A stretch of 64,000 nt of DNA from Apostichopus japonicus (Eukaryota > Echinodermata > Holothuroidea > Aspidochirotida > Stichopodidae): positions 14,983,264 through 15,047,263 of the forward strand of contig NC_092583.1 of NCBI RefSeq assembly GCF_037975245.1, read 5' to 3'. Positions 46,237-57,106 of this stretch are shown here, one piece after another. Position 1 is the stretch's first letter; every line of letters starts with the position of its first letter. Made by a program: the position numbers and the translations under genes. Below the pieces are notes generated by a model that was not told the DNA's origin, made no database searches, and worked only from the letters and a program-made list of their open reading frames with translations.

Positions 46237-48620
46237 GTAAGTTTTTCGGCAGCATGTTCAGGTTCTATGCATCAATTATTTGCATGTGTATAAGCATTGT
46301 CTTTTATTTTGTAATTATGGGAGGTAATGGTGCATAGCAGTTTTATTTTCAAAACTCCTGTAAAGCAAGCAATGATTATCATAGCTTTTTCATCATGCCT
46401 GGAAATGATCACACCAACTCACTCTTGAATTTGACATTCAATCATCTTGCCATTTTGTTTTCATGTACTGTAAGAAGCAGAGGGTTTATTCCCTAAAATG
46501 TCATCTATAGTTTGCACTAACATGTTTATCCAGAATGCACAGATTTATTGTCAGTAACAGGAAGAAGATTTGAAAATATTCTGTTTTTCTGTTGCTGTAA
46601 ATTAAATTTGGGTTTCAAAATGGTGCATGTTTGTTGATGTTTTAACCCTTAAGTTAATTTAACTCATCCTCATGGTGGTTGTAGAAAGCCTTTGTCCTCT
46701 TTGCAAGCCCAATGCCAAAACGAGAAAGCAAAGAAAATGTCTAGTACATGCACATACAGTGCATCGTGAATTTGTGTGATTAACAGAGGTGCACCGACTT
46801 TGTGATTTTTTTCCAACCTGGAACGATGTGGGTTACACAGTTTCACTCCAAATGTAGGCAAGCAGATTACAGTGGCCTAGGGGCTAGCAGGCCCAAGTAA
46901 TACTAAACCTTGCCACCATATGCAGTTTCATCTAATAAATTCCTATACCCTTGAATGTCAAGCAGTACCTCTTTAACCACAAAGGAGCTACTCATGTCTT
47001 TAAAATCTTGACAAGTGTGTCATAACGTTAAGGTCCTTCTTGATGTAGTTGCTCATTTTATTTTCTAATTTTGTAAACAATAAAACACCAGGAAATTTAA
47101 TACCATTCAAAACCAGTTAGCTGTTTCTGTCAGTCATAAATACTAGCATTTTGTATCAGAACAGACTTTTTTATAGGAAATAGTGAGATATTGATTTTTT
47201 CAAAAAGTAATGTGTGAATAGTTCCTTTCAAGATGGTACACAAATCTATATACATGTATTTATGAAATGTATTCAATACTTACAATTTAACATATATCTA
47301 GAATGCTATATATCTAGAGCATTAGGTTCCTACTAACCCATTATATTAATCTTCTTTACATTAAATGTTACATTTAATTGTTCAATTTGATAACTAACTT
47401 TTGATAACTGTTTTGATAACCAACTTCATTTCCATTTGTTACTAGCTTAGAAACAAGAATCACTTTTCTTAGTTTGAGCTTGCTCATAGCAGATTCATAG
47501 TTGTAGAAAAATCTGTGACCATTTATTTTTTTTATTTTTTATAAAGCAAAAAAAGTATGCTTACAAATAATGCAAATGCCAAACATTAACTCAGGACCAG
47601 TCTTTCTTAGTATTCACATAAATTTCTTAAGCACAATATATGTAGAGTTTCTGGGTCAAAAACCATATTCTTTAATATCTCATTGCTATTGAAAGCTATT
47701 CAGTTGAAAGCTATTAAGCCTACAAAGTCATTGCTATTAAGTTTTAGTTTATTTTTTTCTTTTATTATTGTTTTTATCCCATATTATGTTTCAAAGCTAA
47801 TCCATCAAAATAAAACATGTGCATTTCTGCAGCTATTATCCCTGAATGCTTGGGTTTCCATTCTTGTGGTTTTCACCATTTTTATTTGTGATATTTTATG
47901 TTTCGTTGGGTTGCATTTTGAAAACTCCATGCAAATGTAATTGATTTATTATAAAACTGTCTATTTTTTTTGTATAAATACTTCTCCAAAGTCTTTGATC
48001 CTGCCATCTTCCATGCTAAAAAGTACTCTGTACCCTTTCCCACCTCCTAAATTTTAAATCCAAGTTGATGGCTGCTTCTGCACTTTAAATGAAACTATAT
48101 TTGTTCAAGATTAATGGTAATCATCACCTCCCACCCTTACCCCCTCCTACCCACCCTCACCCCATCCTCCTTACTCCTCTTTCTACTACTCCTTCAAACA
48201 GGAAACTGATATTATTCAGTTTTATACAGCCATCTGTGTTTAATATATAAACAGAGGGACAAATTTATATTTCTATTTGTCTGTTTTTTGGGGGAGGGAC
48301 GGACATGAAGATACTTTGCCATCTTCCCAAACTATCATTTTGGTAGTTGGTTGGTTCAACTTGTAGGGTTATTTGTCCTAGAGGCAGTAACAATAAAACA
48401 TTCGATAGATGTAAATAGTTCCACCACCTAACAGTTTCTGGCTCTTGCATGGTTTGCAATTATGAAACAATAATTCTGCTTTTCTTTTCTAACATAGTCA
48501 CCTCACCCACCAGTCCCACTTTTCTAATACCTTAAGATTAATACCACTAATTCCCACTTGTTTGTGTTATAACCTTACCATGTTGACTTGGATCTTTTCC
48601 CCTTCCCCACTTTGGTGTAG
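46237..48620 (+). other. Intron (2384 bp) with a C-rich tract near its 3' end
   Basis: Phase-1 intron, AT-rich for most of its length. A C-rich tract lies at 48127-48190. The acceptor ccccactttggtgtag at 48620 leads to the short exon below. Nothing else seen. Confidence 0.7.
48130..48163 (-). other. Putative G-quadruplex motif, template strand
   Basis: The + strand has six C runs of 3, 3, 5, 3, 3 and 4 bases with spacers of 1-5 bases. The - strand therefore has six G runs with loops of 3, 1, 5, 3 and 1, a strong quadruplex pattern. The + strand could form an i-motif. It lies on the template strand inside an intron. Folding is not proven by sequence. Confidence 0.6.
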
Positions 48621-48794
48621 TATGTAAGATCTCACCCTCTTTAGTGATCCAGTCTGCTAATGGGAGCTCTGCATGTGATCCAGGCAGTTACGGTGGTGTT
48701 GCATGGAGAACACCCAGGGTTATTGCCAAATCCACACAGCCTTTGCATGTCAAGCCTGTTCAGATGCTTGAGTCATCAAATATTACACCTCCAG
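48621..48794 (+). CDS. Candidate short exon of unknown type (58 codons)
   Basis: It has no start codon and is too short to stand out as an open frame, but splice logic supports it. The acceptor has a long pyrimidine tract (cccccttcc-type, then ggtgtag), and the donor is aggtatat at 48795. It is 174 bp long, phase 1-1, and has no stop in the required frame. The first codon, completed by C from the exon before, is Leu. The product contains ISPSLVIQSANGSS, GGVAWRTPRVIAKS and HVKPVQML. It is not Ig, PEVK or Fn3, and is less acidic than its neighbours. Base composition is richer in G and C than the introns around it. Skipping it keeps frame, so it may be alternative. Confidence 0.62.
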
Positions 48795-49734
48795 GTATAT
48801 TATTCTTTCTGTGATTTCTCATAATTTTGCATTATTTATTAACGAGATTGAAAGGAGATTAGCAAATGAAACCATAAGTTACTTGTTTTATTGAATTGCT
48901 TGTGATGAACAAGTCTCTTATACATCTACCAAGAAATCTTAGTCCATTGAGATATCGGTGGGAGTTTGTTATCAGAAAACTGACTGAGAACTTAAAAATG
49001 CATGAATGATTGAACTTATTTTGAAATTATTTTAAAATCTGTGTCGGGATTTGAACCAGTGATCTCAGGAATACAGGTCTTGCACTATCACTGTACAGGA
49101 ATCCTATATCTATCTATAACAAATATTAAGGACTGGATTCTTTCTTTGTGTTTATTCATGAATACTCTATCATACTAAACAACTTCAAATTACTTTTTTC
49201 CATTTATGGTGTATCTTCTATTTAAATTGATTTTACATTGAATTCCTGACATAAACTACTAACATTCCTAAAAGTAAAAACAATATCAATGGCGGATTTG
49301 AGACATCATGCCAGTATTTTATTTGTAAATTGTATGACCAACATACAAGGAAATAAAAGTTAGTATAGGAAAGGTACAAAAACTATCATTTCATGTCAGA
49401 TTATTGTCTATAAAAAGTGTCCAATATGTCACAGTTTAGCCAATCAATAGCTCACAGATTTTGACTTCCTTAAAGACTTGAAATTGGTAGTCATTTGTAT
49501 GATAAGCAACCAGTTAAGACAATTTCCCGTTTTGATACCTTCAAAGTTTGTTTTGGGGACAGTAAGACAGCTGTTGTTATTATTGCTTCAAAGCTTTATA
49601 CTGAAAGTTTTCACTGTAGATAAATTCTTCTTTGGTATTGAATTAGGGTATCATTTCATTGATGTCTGCAGTATTTAATAACAGTTTCCTGCGTCAGCAA
49701 AAACTGATTCAAAAATTTACATTTTGTATAAAAG
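48795..49734 (+). other. Intron (940 bp)
   Basis: Phase-1 AT-rich intron ending in ttgtataaaag. Nothing else seen. Confidence 0.7.
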
Positions 49735-50031
49735 GTGAAGAAACAGAGCCTCCCCACTTTGTGGAGGTAGTCAAAGCAGCTACTGTTGAGAAGGGTCAGC
49801 CTGTATTCTTTGAATGTGTCGTGACTGGTAAACCATTGCCAGATGTCACTTGGTTCCTTGATGGCGTTGAGCTCAAAGAATCAGACATCGTTAAGATGAT
49901 CGATGACGATAAAGGCAAACACTTCTTGGAAATCAAGGACACAACGAACAGAAGACCTGGAAAAGTAACATGTATGGCAGAAAGTCCCCTCGGACGAGAT
50001 ATGTGTAGCGCAGAGATGCTGTTTGCTGAAG
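49735..50031 (+). CDS. Titin-like Ig exon
   Basis: 297 bp (99 codons), phase 1-1; acceptor tgtataaaag, donor ggtaagcg at 50032. The exon is almost exactly one I-set Ig: PPHFVEVVKAATVEKGQPV, strand B FFECVV, core Trp VTWFLDGVE, and strand F KVTCMAESPLG, followed by a further Cys in strand G (DMCSAEM). Both canonical cysteines are present. Strand F lacks the usual Tyr corner (PGKVTC instead of YTC). Confidence 0.93.
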
Positions 50032-50540
50032 GTAAGCGAAATAACAAAAATTGCAACCCCATAAATCATCTTTTTAGTATAGCCATCTTTTACTAATCTT
50101 GGAGACTACTATTTAAACCCACACTAGCCTCTTCACAGCCCTGGCTTAGTTTTCTCTGCAAAATTGTGCCCTGCACTTACAAACTTTGTACTTGAGTGCA
50201 TATAATTTATTAACTTAAAATATTTCCTTGTCCTTGACCTCAGTAATTATTTTTTCTTGCAGATTTCTGTTAAAGTCATGCTAATTAAAATCTAGTACTT
50301 CCCTGTTTTTTGCTCTGGTGTTCGACTTTCTAAACCCTCCCTTAAGTTCTTGTCTTTCATCTATTGTTAACATTTCTGACCTCTCTGATGCTATGCCCTG
50401 TCTCTATATATCGATAGCTCCAATTTTCCACTTTTTTTTTTTTTGTCTTTTTGCAATATTAACTAGATAGTTGCCCTAGCCCCTCACCATTCTCTGCTGC
50501 TTTATCATTTATTCTGCTAATCCCTGCTCACCATTTTTAG
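50032..50540 (+). other. Intron (509 bp)
   Basis: Phase-1, pyrimidine-rich in its right half, ending in caccatttttag. Nothing else seen. Confidence 0.75.
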
Positions 50541-50924
50541 CTCCAACCCCAGAAGAGACTGAACCTCTCTCTGAGGTATCTAAAGACGAGAGTGCTCCCA
50601 TCTCAGAAGAGCAAATAGAAGAGGCCAAGCCTGAGGAACAGCCTCCAATCATTATCCAAGCTCCAAGGGACGCTGATGTTCCTCTTGGAGAGAAACTTGA
50701 ATTGGTCCTCAAGGTGAAGGGTGTACCTCTCCCTGAGATCACATGGTATAGAGATGGTGTGGTCATTAAGCCTGACGAGAGACACGTCATTACTGCTGAC
50801 AATGAAGGAAATGCCAGCCTTGTTATTCTTGATGCTACTCCAGAAGATGATGCTGAGTATCTAGTGAAGGCAACAAATCCATCAGGAGTGGCTCAGAGTA
50901 TTGCTGATGTCTATGTACTGGATG
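50541..50924 (+). CDS. Titin-like linker plus Ig exon
   Basis: 384 bp (128 codons), phase 1-1; acceptor catttttag, donor ggtaagga at 50925. A 33-residue acidic linker (PEETEPLSEVSKDE, EEAKPEEQ) leads to an I-set Ig: PPIIIQAPRDADVPLGE, strand B LELVLKV, core Trp ITWYRDGV, strand E ASLVILD, strand F AEYLVKATNPSG. Neither disulphide Cys is present. The PEDDAEY motif before strand F recurs in the next exon, so the two domains are probably close relatives. Confidence 0.93.
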
Positions 50925-51426
50925 GTAAGGAAACACATTGTCTTTAACATAGGATGAGAATTTAGGTATTGTATGAGATACTTTATGACATTCTTCATAT
51001 AGAAGCAAGGGTTTGACTTCTTGTCTAATCAGATAAAGTGAGAGTTACATATGAAAAACATGGCTAGGCATGTGGTTGATGTTTTAGGTCTCTTTCCTTA
51101 AATTGGATAAATTAAATGGGATAATTGTATTTCTTGAGATAAGGTATTGAATTTCAGCTAAAAGATGCCTGCCATAATACACACAACAGTGACAATTGAA
51201 ATTTTCTAGAGGTCACTGGATGATATGCCTTTATCCTTCGACTTAACAATTTTGATTACGACAGTATTTCTCCTAGACAAAAAAGTGTTTAATTGTAATT
51301 GAAGATTTCCGAATATAGATCCTGATAAGACCAAATAGGAATTTATTGTATATCTGTGAATGCATTACTTCTAAATACCATAATATAATCAATTTCACTT
51401 CGTCATTGCATTTCCTAAATCCACAG
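50925..51426 (+). other. Intron (502 bp)
   Basis: Phase-1 AT-rich intron; acceptor ttcctaaatccacag. Nothing else seen. Confidence 0.75.
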
Positions 51427-52440
51427 AAGGTGAATCAACACGTGACTTCCCTGATACATCACAAGATGCCAAAGCCCTTGCACAGCCTTGTCCAGTTCGT
51501 GGTGAGCTTGAGGTTAGCACAAGTGAGGCACCCTCCATTTCAGATGAGGAGGCATTAGAAGACATGCCAAGAGGCATGGAGCCTGAAGAAGTTGACTTTG
51601 ATGTAGTCATCCCGGAGGAGATCATGCCTCCCAGTGCCATATCCACTGAAGAAATTATTCCATCCATGGCTCTGGTTTCAGAGGAAGTCAAGCCAAAGCT
51701 GCCTGAGAAAAAAGAAATGCCCAAACCAGAAGAGGCCAAGCCAGAAGAAGAAGAAGAAAAACCTGAAGAAGTGCCAATCAAAAAGGCACCAACAGAAGAG
51801 GCACCTACTGAGGAGGCACCACTTCAAGCTCCAGCTGAAATTGTGGAGGCTCCAAACTTTGTGGAAGACATGGTTGACATGGAAGTCGTAAAAGGCCATC
51901 CTGCTCGTTTCGATGTCCAAGTAAGTGGCACCCCTTTGCCAACATTGACTTGGTTTAGAGATGGTGTTGAAATCAAACCTGATGACCACTTCACCATGGA
52001 GTTCACAGAAGATGAAGGAGTTGGCTCTCTGATCATCTTTGAAACCAACCCAGAGGATGATGCAGAATACACATGCCAAGCAACCAACATCGCTGGGGAA
52101 GCAGTGTCCAGGGCAGACATCTTCCTACAACCAAAACCAAGGAAGCTAGGAGAAGTAGGAGAAGCACCTCGATTCACTGAGGATCTTGTGCCATTGTCCG
52201 TCACAGAGGGTGACTCCGTTAACCTGACCTGCAGGGTAACTGGTGAACCACAACCAAGGGTCACATGGTTTAGGAATGATAGACCAGTTGACAGTGGAGA
52301 GAAAGTGTCCATCGACTTTGATGATGGAGTCTGCACTCTGCTGATACGGGAAGTAACAGTGATAGATACGGCCATGTATACGTGCAGGGCCTCAAATCCC
52401 AGTGGGCAGGCCACAACAATGGCAGAGCTCAATATTGAAG
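51427..52440 (+). CDS. Titin-like PEVK-like linker plus two Ig domains
   Basis: 1014 bp (338 codons), phase 1-1; acceptor aatccacag, donor ggtaaaag at 52441. Residues 1-140 are acidic, turning PEVK-like at the end (EAKPEEEEEKPEEVPIKKAP). Ig 1 (about 51849-52133) has Trp (LTWFRDGVE), no strand-B Cys (RFDVQV) and a strand-F Cys (EYTCQATNIAG). Ig 2 (about 52165-52440) has both canonical cysteines (NLTCRV, MYTCRASNPSG) plus a strand-E Cys (GVCTLLI). The two domains are joined by an 11-residue linker. This is the only exon in the window with two whole Igs, so an ancestral intron between them was probably lost. Confidence 0.94.
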
Positions 52441-55400
52441 GTAAAAGCCTGTTTTGGAATTTCTTGATGTTACTGCATGCCTTGCTTGTGTTGATAAGAG
52501 AATAAAGCCTTGATTATGGCTTTGTGTCACCTTGAACTGTTTGGGATGCTGTTTTTGTTATAATATATCACAACAACCTTACAGCAAACTTGCACCTACA
52601 TTTTAAAAAATTCAGGAACATACATTGAATGGACAGATAAATCAAAGGCTAAGAATCTATGCAGATGGAATTTAAAATGGCAGACCTGGGGAGGGATTAT
52701 TTTATGTGGAATATGCTAATACCTAAGTTTTGTAAACCGTTGGTGTTTTCAGACATAGATTGTGCAAATGTTTGTTCTGTTTTGTAATGTTTCTTTGGTT
52801 TGTGTTATTAAACTAAAAGAAAATAATACAGTTTGTATAGATCTGTTGTTCTCATGGACAATTTAGTCCTTTTCTATACTGGAAAGCTATAAAATCAAGT
52901 TAAATTACTATGCAGCTCAAAGACTCAGCTTATGACAATAGTAACCCTTTCAGTCATCAGTAGTCTGTTTTAGCTAGGACTGGACAGACTTTCCGGCACT
53001 TTTAATATTAGACGTTACTCAAAGTGCATGGCATTAGTCTATTAGTATTATAGTTTTTTCTCTATGTATGTTCTGTTTTTCTTCATAATTTTCCTTAATA
53101 GTTACAAGGAAGCAGCCAAGTTTTGGTCAAAGTATCAGCTCATCTGAATAAATAATTGGATAACAAGTTTAAACAAGTGAGGGCAGAATAGGTAGCAGTC
53201 ATAGCTCTTGAAACCATTTCTTGTGTATGTGATTTATGTGAGAACTTGTAGTCTGAGCATACAGTAGAAAGATCAAATTAATTGACAATTCGGCCTATGT
53301 TATTGGCAATACTTTAGAAACTTTTAAAATAATAAAAGTATTTCCTCACATCAAACCCTGATTTTACGAACAAGGTCAAATTATGACATTGGCTTGACAC
53401 TGATAGCTACATACTGCAAGTAGGAAAAATTCTTGTTCTTTCTGATTGCACAATTTTCTGTTGAGTCCAACTTTTGCATAAAAGTATTGACAATAAGAGC
53501 AGCTTAACATACAGTTAATATAGAGAGTAGCATAACATACATTTTATAAAGGGCCCAAAAAATGAAGCAAACTAAAACTTGACTGATTTGATCTTCAACA
53601 TTGTATGGCATGGACACTTTTTTATATTTTCTATGTTTTATGAGAAACTGTCGGTCTCTTAATTTGGCCTGTCTGTAATCCCTTGGTCACCAATGGAGAC
53701 TAGATGTAGGAGAAGTGTAGTAAATAGTCAAAAGTATCGAACCTGAGAACCATTTTCATTGTACACAGGTAAATTAGCATTTCGTAGGGTATGCTCAGAG
53801 CCTTCAAAGCTTTTATCCAAAATTTGAGCACTAAATTATTCCCTGCAAGCTGGTGTTACTTTCCTTGATTATTGTAACCTTGTTAGAATATCTAGCAATT
53901 TGGTCACTTCATATCATCACTTGAAGATTGACTTCCTGATTAAGTATTCTACAATTTGCATGATTTTCCTCAGCTATGAAAACTAAAGTCTTAAGTCCAA
54001 TTTAGCTAGTTTGCATCATAGATTATGAACACTCATCTATGTTAACCTGTTTTGTAATCTGAATCATCATCAATTTGTCTATAAATTCTAGCCTTTATTT
54101 TGTTTATGTTTGTGGTTGTGATTCACAATCACAGATTTGTTTCTGTTATTTGTTTTGTGTTGTGTTGTTATGTGCATATATGTATTTGATTTGATCACTT
54201 GGTGATGAATAAATGTGGCAAGAACAAATTGAATGTTTTGGTGTATGCATTCCTTAGTAACTAAATAAATATTGTCATCTTTTGTCTATGTTATTCATAA
54301 GACATCTTTAGTTAATATCACCATTATCAACATGTCGTCTCATATTGATGCTTAACATGTTTTTTGACCATTTTAGTATATATATCATTTGTCACTATCT
54401 AGGTCCTATACATATATTTATCACTAGATCATTTGCTACTTTTGGCAGTTCCAGAATAATTGCATTTTATTTTATTTTAAATTGTTTACCTTTGTGTTGA
54501 GATATTGCCTTTATTGAGATTTGATGTTTATTTGGTGAGGAATGGTTTACAATTTAGTTTTTACACATCTTTGATTTATTGCTTCAATGATGTAAGATAT
54601 GTGATTCATTGCTTCAGGAGAATCAACTTTGCTTTGAATTTCACAAACCCTTCAAAAAAAAACTGCATTTTTCTTTTTGCAAACTTATTCACAAAGTGCA
54701 AGAATAATTATGTTTTTTTTATTGGTATTAAATTTTCTAACCATTTTCTAACCCTTGGGTGAAAGGTCGTCAATTATTTTAGACATTAATTTGATCTCAC
54801 TTCCTACCTTTCAGTTAATCTTTGCTTAAATCACAGACTATATCTTTCATGTACATACTTATTATATTACGCTTTATAAAGACTTTGATATAACCTATCC
54901 ATATGCTTTCTACCTTGCCTGCACCCTACTACACAAGCTTTTTACTGAAAAGTAATTTCATTTGCTTTCTAAAACCTTGGAAATATAATCTGTATGTAGA
55001 TATCACAATAATTATATCTATAACACTTTTCTAACATTTTCACCATCAAGTAGCAATGTGTAAGTACTAAAGTTTTATTCTTAAGGAAATATCGTTGCTG
55101 TAATCTGACAGCCTGCTATAGCTTTTGTTCCTTCCCAAAATGTTCTTGAGATTTCTCCTAGATGTGATGTTTTGGGGGGATTTCAGGTTTTGATATTGAG
55201 ATATTGAAAAAGGCTTCATTGGCTTTTCCTGTTTGAGTGTATACTATAATACTTCTTGTTGTCATTCCTTAAATATGAAGTTTCATTGGATGAGGTCTGC
55301 TAAGTGCTAGATCAAAAATTATTGCATTTCTTACTTTAAATGTAGTGGAAGAGTTAGATCCATCCATTTTCAAACATCACAAGTGTCAGTGATACTGAAT

Positions 55401-55482
55401 ATTCATGATATTTATGCATCATTCATAACAAACTATATCCCTATAATCTCCATTCCATTTCATCATCCCTTCTAAATCATAG
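52441..55482 (+). other. Intron (3042 bp)
   Basis: Long AT-rich phase-1 intron; acceptor tctaaatcatag. I looked for short phase-1 exons with acidic or PEVK coding on the + strand and saw none. Open frames such as 54505-54762 have no splice context. Confidence 0.7.
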
Positions 55483-55767
55483 CCCCTGCCAAGGTTGTTG
55501 GAGGACCCGAAGAACTGACTGTCAAGAAAGGAGATTCTGTGACCATAGACTTTGAAATTGCTGGTTATCCTGAGCCAGAGGTTGTCTGGATTAAGGACAT
55601 CGAAAGAGAAGAAATCATTATAACAGAGAGAGTGGACATTATTCGATCTGCAACTAGGACCTCACTTCTCATACATGAGGCTTTCCCAGAGGATGCTGGA
55701 GAATATGTTGTTGCAGTGGAAAACCAGATCGGGAAGGATGAGAAGAAACTCAAAGTTATCGTAATTG
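55483..55767 (+). CDS. Titin-like Ig exon
   Basis: 285 bp (95 codons), phase 1-1; acceptor ctaaatcatag, donor ggtaagag at 55768. One I-set Ig fills the exon: APAKVVGGPEELTVKKGDS, strand B VTIDFEI, core Trp VVWIKDIER, strand E RTSLLIHEA, strand F GEYVVAVENQIG. Neither B nor F Cys is present. It directly precedes the Fn3 exon, an Ig-Fn3 order typical of titin-family proteins. Confidence 0.92.
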
Positions 55768-56180
55768 GTAAGAGTTCACTTTCTACAGACTCAAAAGAGA
55801 TCTGAAGTTATCAATGTTTGTAATCAAGAAACAAAGGTGAAAAAAATGTATAGCTATGGCACTCATGTCAACTTTTATCTTTTAAATTTACATTTGTTGT
55901 AATATGTGAAGTTTGTTCTTTTTGATGTAGACCAATATTTTCAGGAGTTTTAATGGTCAGGTACTTGATATTTAGAAGAAGTATAAATTGTTACAATCAA
56001 TCAATCATTTTTCCTTTCAGTGTACAGTAACAGCACAGTTAAGTAGGATTTGATTGATCAAAAGTAAATTAATCGAACTAATTGATCTTTGAAAAGATAA
56101 AAAGTTGGATGCATGGAAGCAGATCATTTACCAGTCAGCTTTCCATTGTTCATTTCCTAATCTTATTTATCTTTTGTCAG
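55768..56180 (+). other. Intron (413 bp)
   Basis: Phase-1 AT-rich intron; acceptor atcttttgtcag. Nothing else seen. Confidence 0.78.
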
Positions 56181-56477
56181 ATGTTCCAGAGGCACCGTCT
56201 AAGCCATCTCCAACAGAGGTCACCCCCAAAACTGTGAGCCTCACATGGGACGCCCCCACCAAAGATGGTGGTGCCCCTATCACTTCTTACACTGTTGAAG
56301 TCTTGGAGAAAGAGACAGAAACCTGGAAGCAGATTGCTACAACAAAGGACACAACCACGACCTATGAGGTAACCGAAGAACTTATAGAAGAACCAATCAC
56401 TTTCAGAGTTGTGGCAGAAAATGTTGTTGGTATCAGTTCTCCCAGTCAGGAAATTGTGGTTACTGTTCATACCGCTG
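56181..56477 (+). CDS. Fibronectin type III domain exon
   Basis: 297 bp (99 codons), phase 1-1; acceptor tcttttgtcag, donor ggtaagtg at 56478. It encodes one Fn3 domain: DVPEAPSKPSPTEV start, strand-B Trp in VSLTWDAP, the GGAPITSYTVEVLE strand C, ETWKQIA, and the closing FRVVAENVVGISSPS signature. It is the only Fn3 in the window, flanked by an Ig and a PEVK micro-exon. Invertebrate titins carry a small number of Fn3 domains, unlike twitchin or vertebrate A-band titin, where long Ig-Fn3 super-repeats occur. Confidence 0.94.
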
Positions 56478-57046
56478 GTAAGTGCCCAACAATAGTTCAA
56501 TGCATGGTTGAAAAGAGAAATGTGCTGCATATATCATTTACAAGAAAAGGAAATTTGGGTCAAAAATGGAGAAAAGTTCAGAAATGATCATCTGGAGAAA
56601 GAAATAGATCTTGTTTTTCAAACAAATCGTTCTTGAAAAGCTGTTATATTTCAGCTACAATTTTAAGAATGAGTTTGAAGGGAACACACGGAGGGTTGTA
56701 AACGATAAAAACCATAGTTTGCATGCTGTATGAACAAATGCAGCACATCCATCAATAGTAAATTACAAAGAATCAGTTTAATAGAAAACTGGGAAAGGTT
56801 GGTAATAACAACCATGTTTCGCATGCTGCATTAACAAATTCAACTCATCCATCCATCAAGATAGTGAATTACAAAGAACCATCAACATAACATTAACGTA
56901 TTTGCTTCCTAAATATTCCAATTTGAAGAAATTCCTGTTTATTGAGGCTATTGGTCAGTTTGTGGAATTCATGCTTGTGTCTTGTTAAGTGCTTCAGATT
57001 GTTTCTCTTCTTGAGTTTTATTATGATTTTTTTATTGTTTGTGCAG
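56478..57046 (+). other. Intron (569 bp)
   Basis: Phase-1 intron; acceptor ttattgtttgtgcag. It contains two similar stretches near 56699-56775 and 56800-56885 (aaccatagtttgcatgctg and aaccatgtttcgcatgctg, each followed by aacaaat, catccat and attacaaagaa words), a small diverged duplication. Confidence 0.7.
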
Positions 57047-57106
57047 CACCAGAAGAGGTCAAACCTGAGGAAGCTAAACCAGTTAAGGTTCCAACCAAGA
57101 AGGAAG
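57047..57106 (+). CDS. PEVK micro-exon (20 codons)
   Basis: 60 bp, phase 1-1; acceptor tttgtgcag, donor ggtatggt at 57107. It encodes APEEVKPEEAKPVKVPTKKE, a textbook PEVK unit with alternating acidic and basic parts. Its size and phase match the short PEVK exons of vertebrate titin, which are often alternatively spliced. It is much more basic than the PEVK-like segments at the left of the window. Confidence 0.85.

Noticed and set aside
46682-46800. Possible Cys-containing exon after ggtggttgtag near 46684
   Set aside because: The frame is open for some 30-40 codons but no GT donor in phase 1 precedes the stop, and the sequence before it lacks a good pyrimidine tract.
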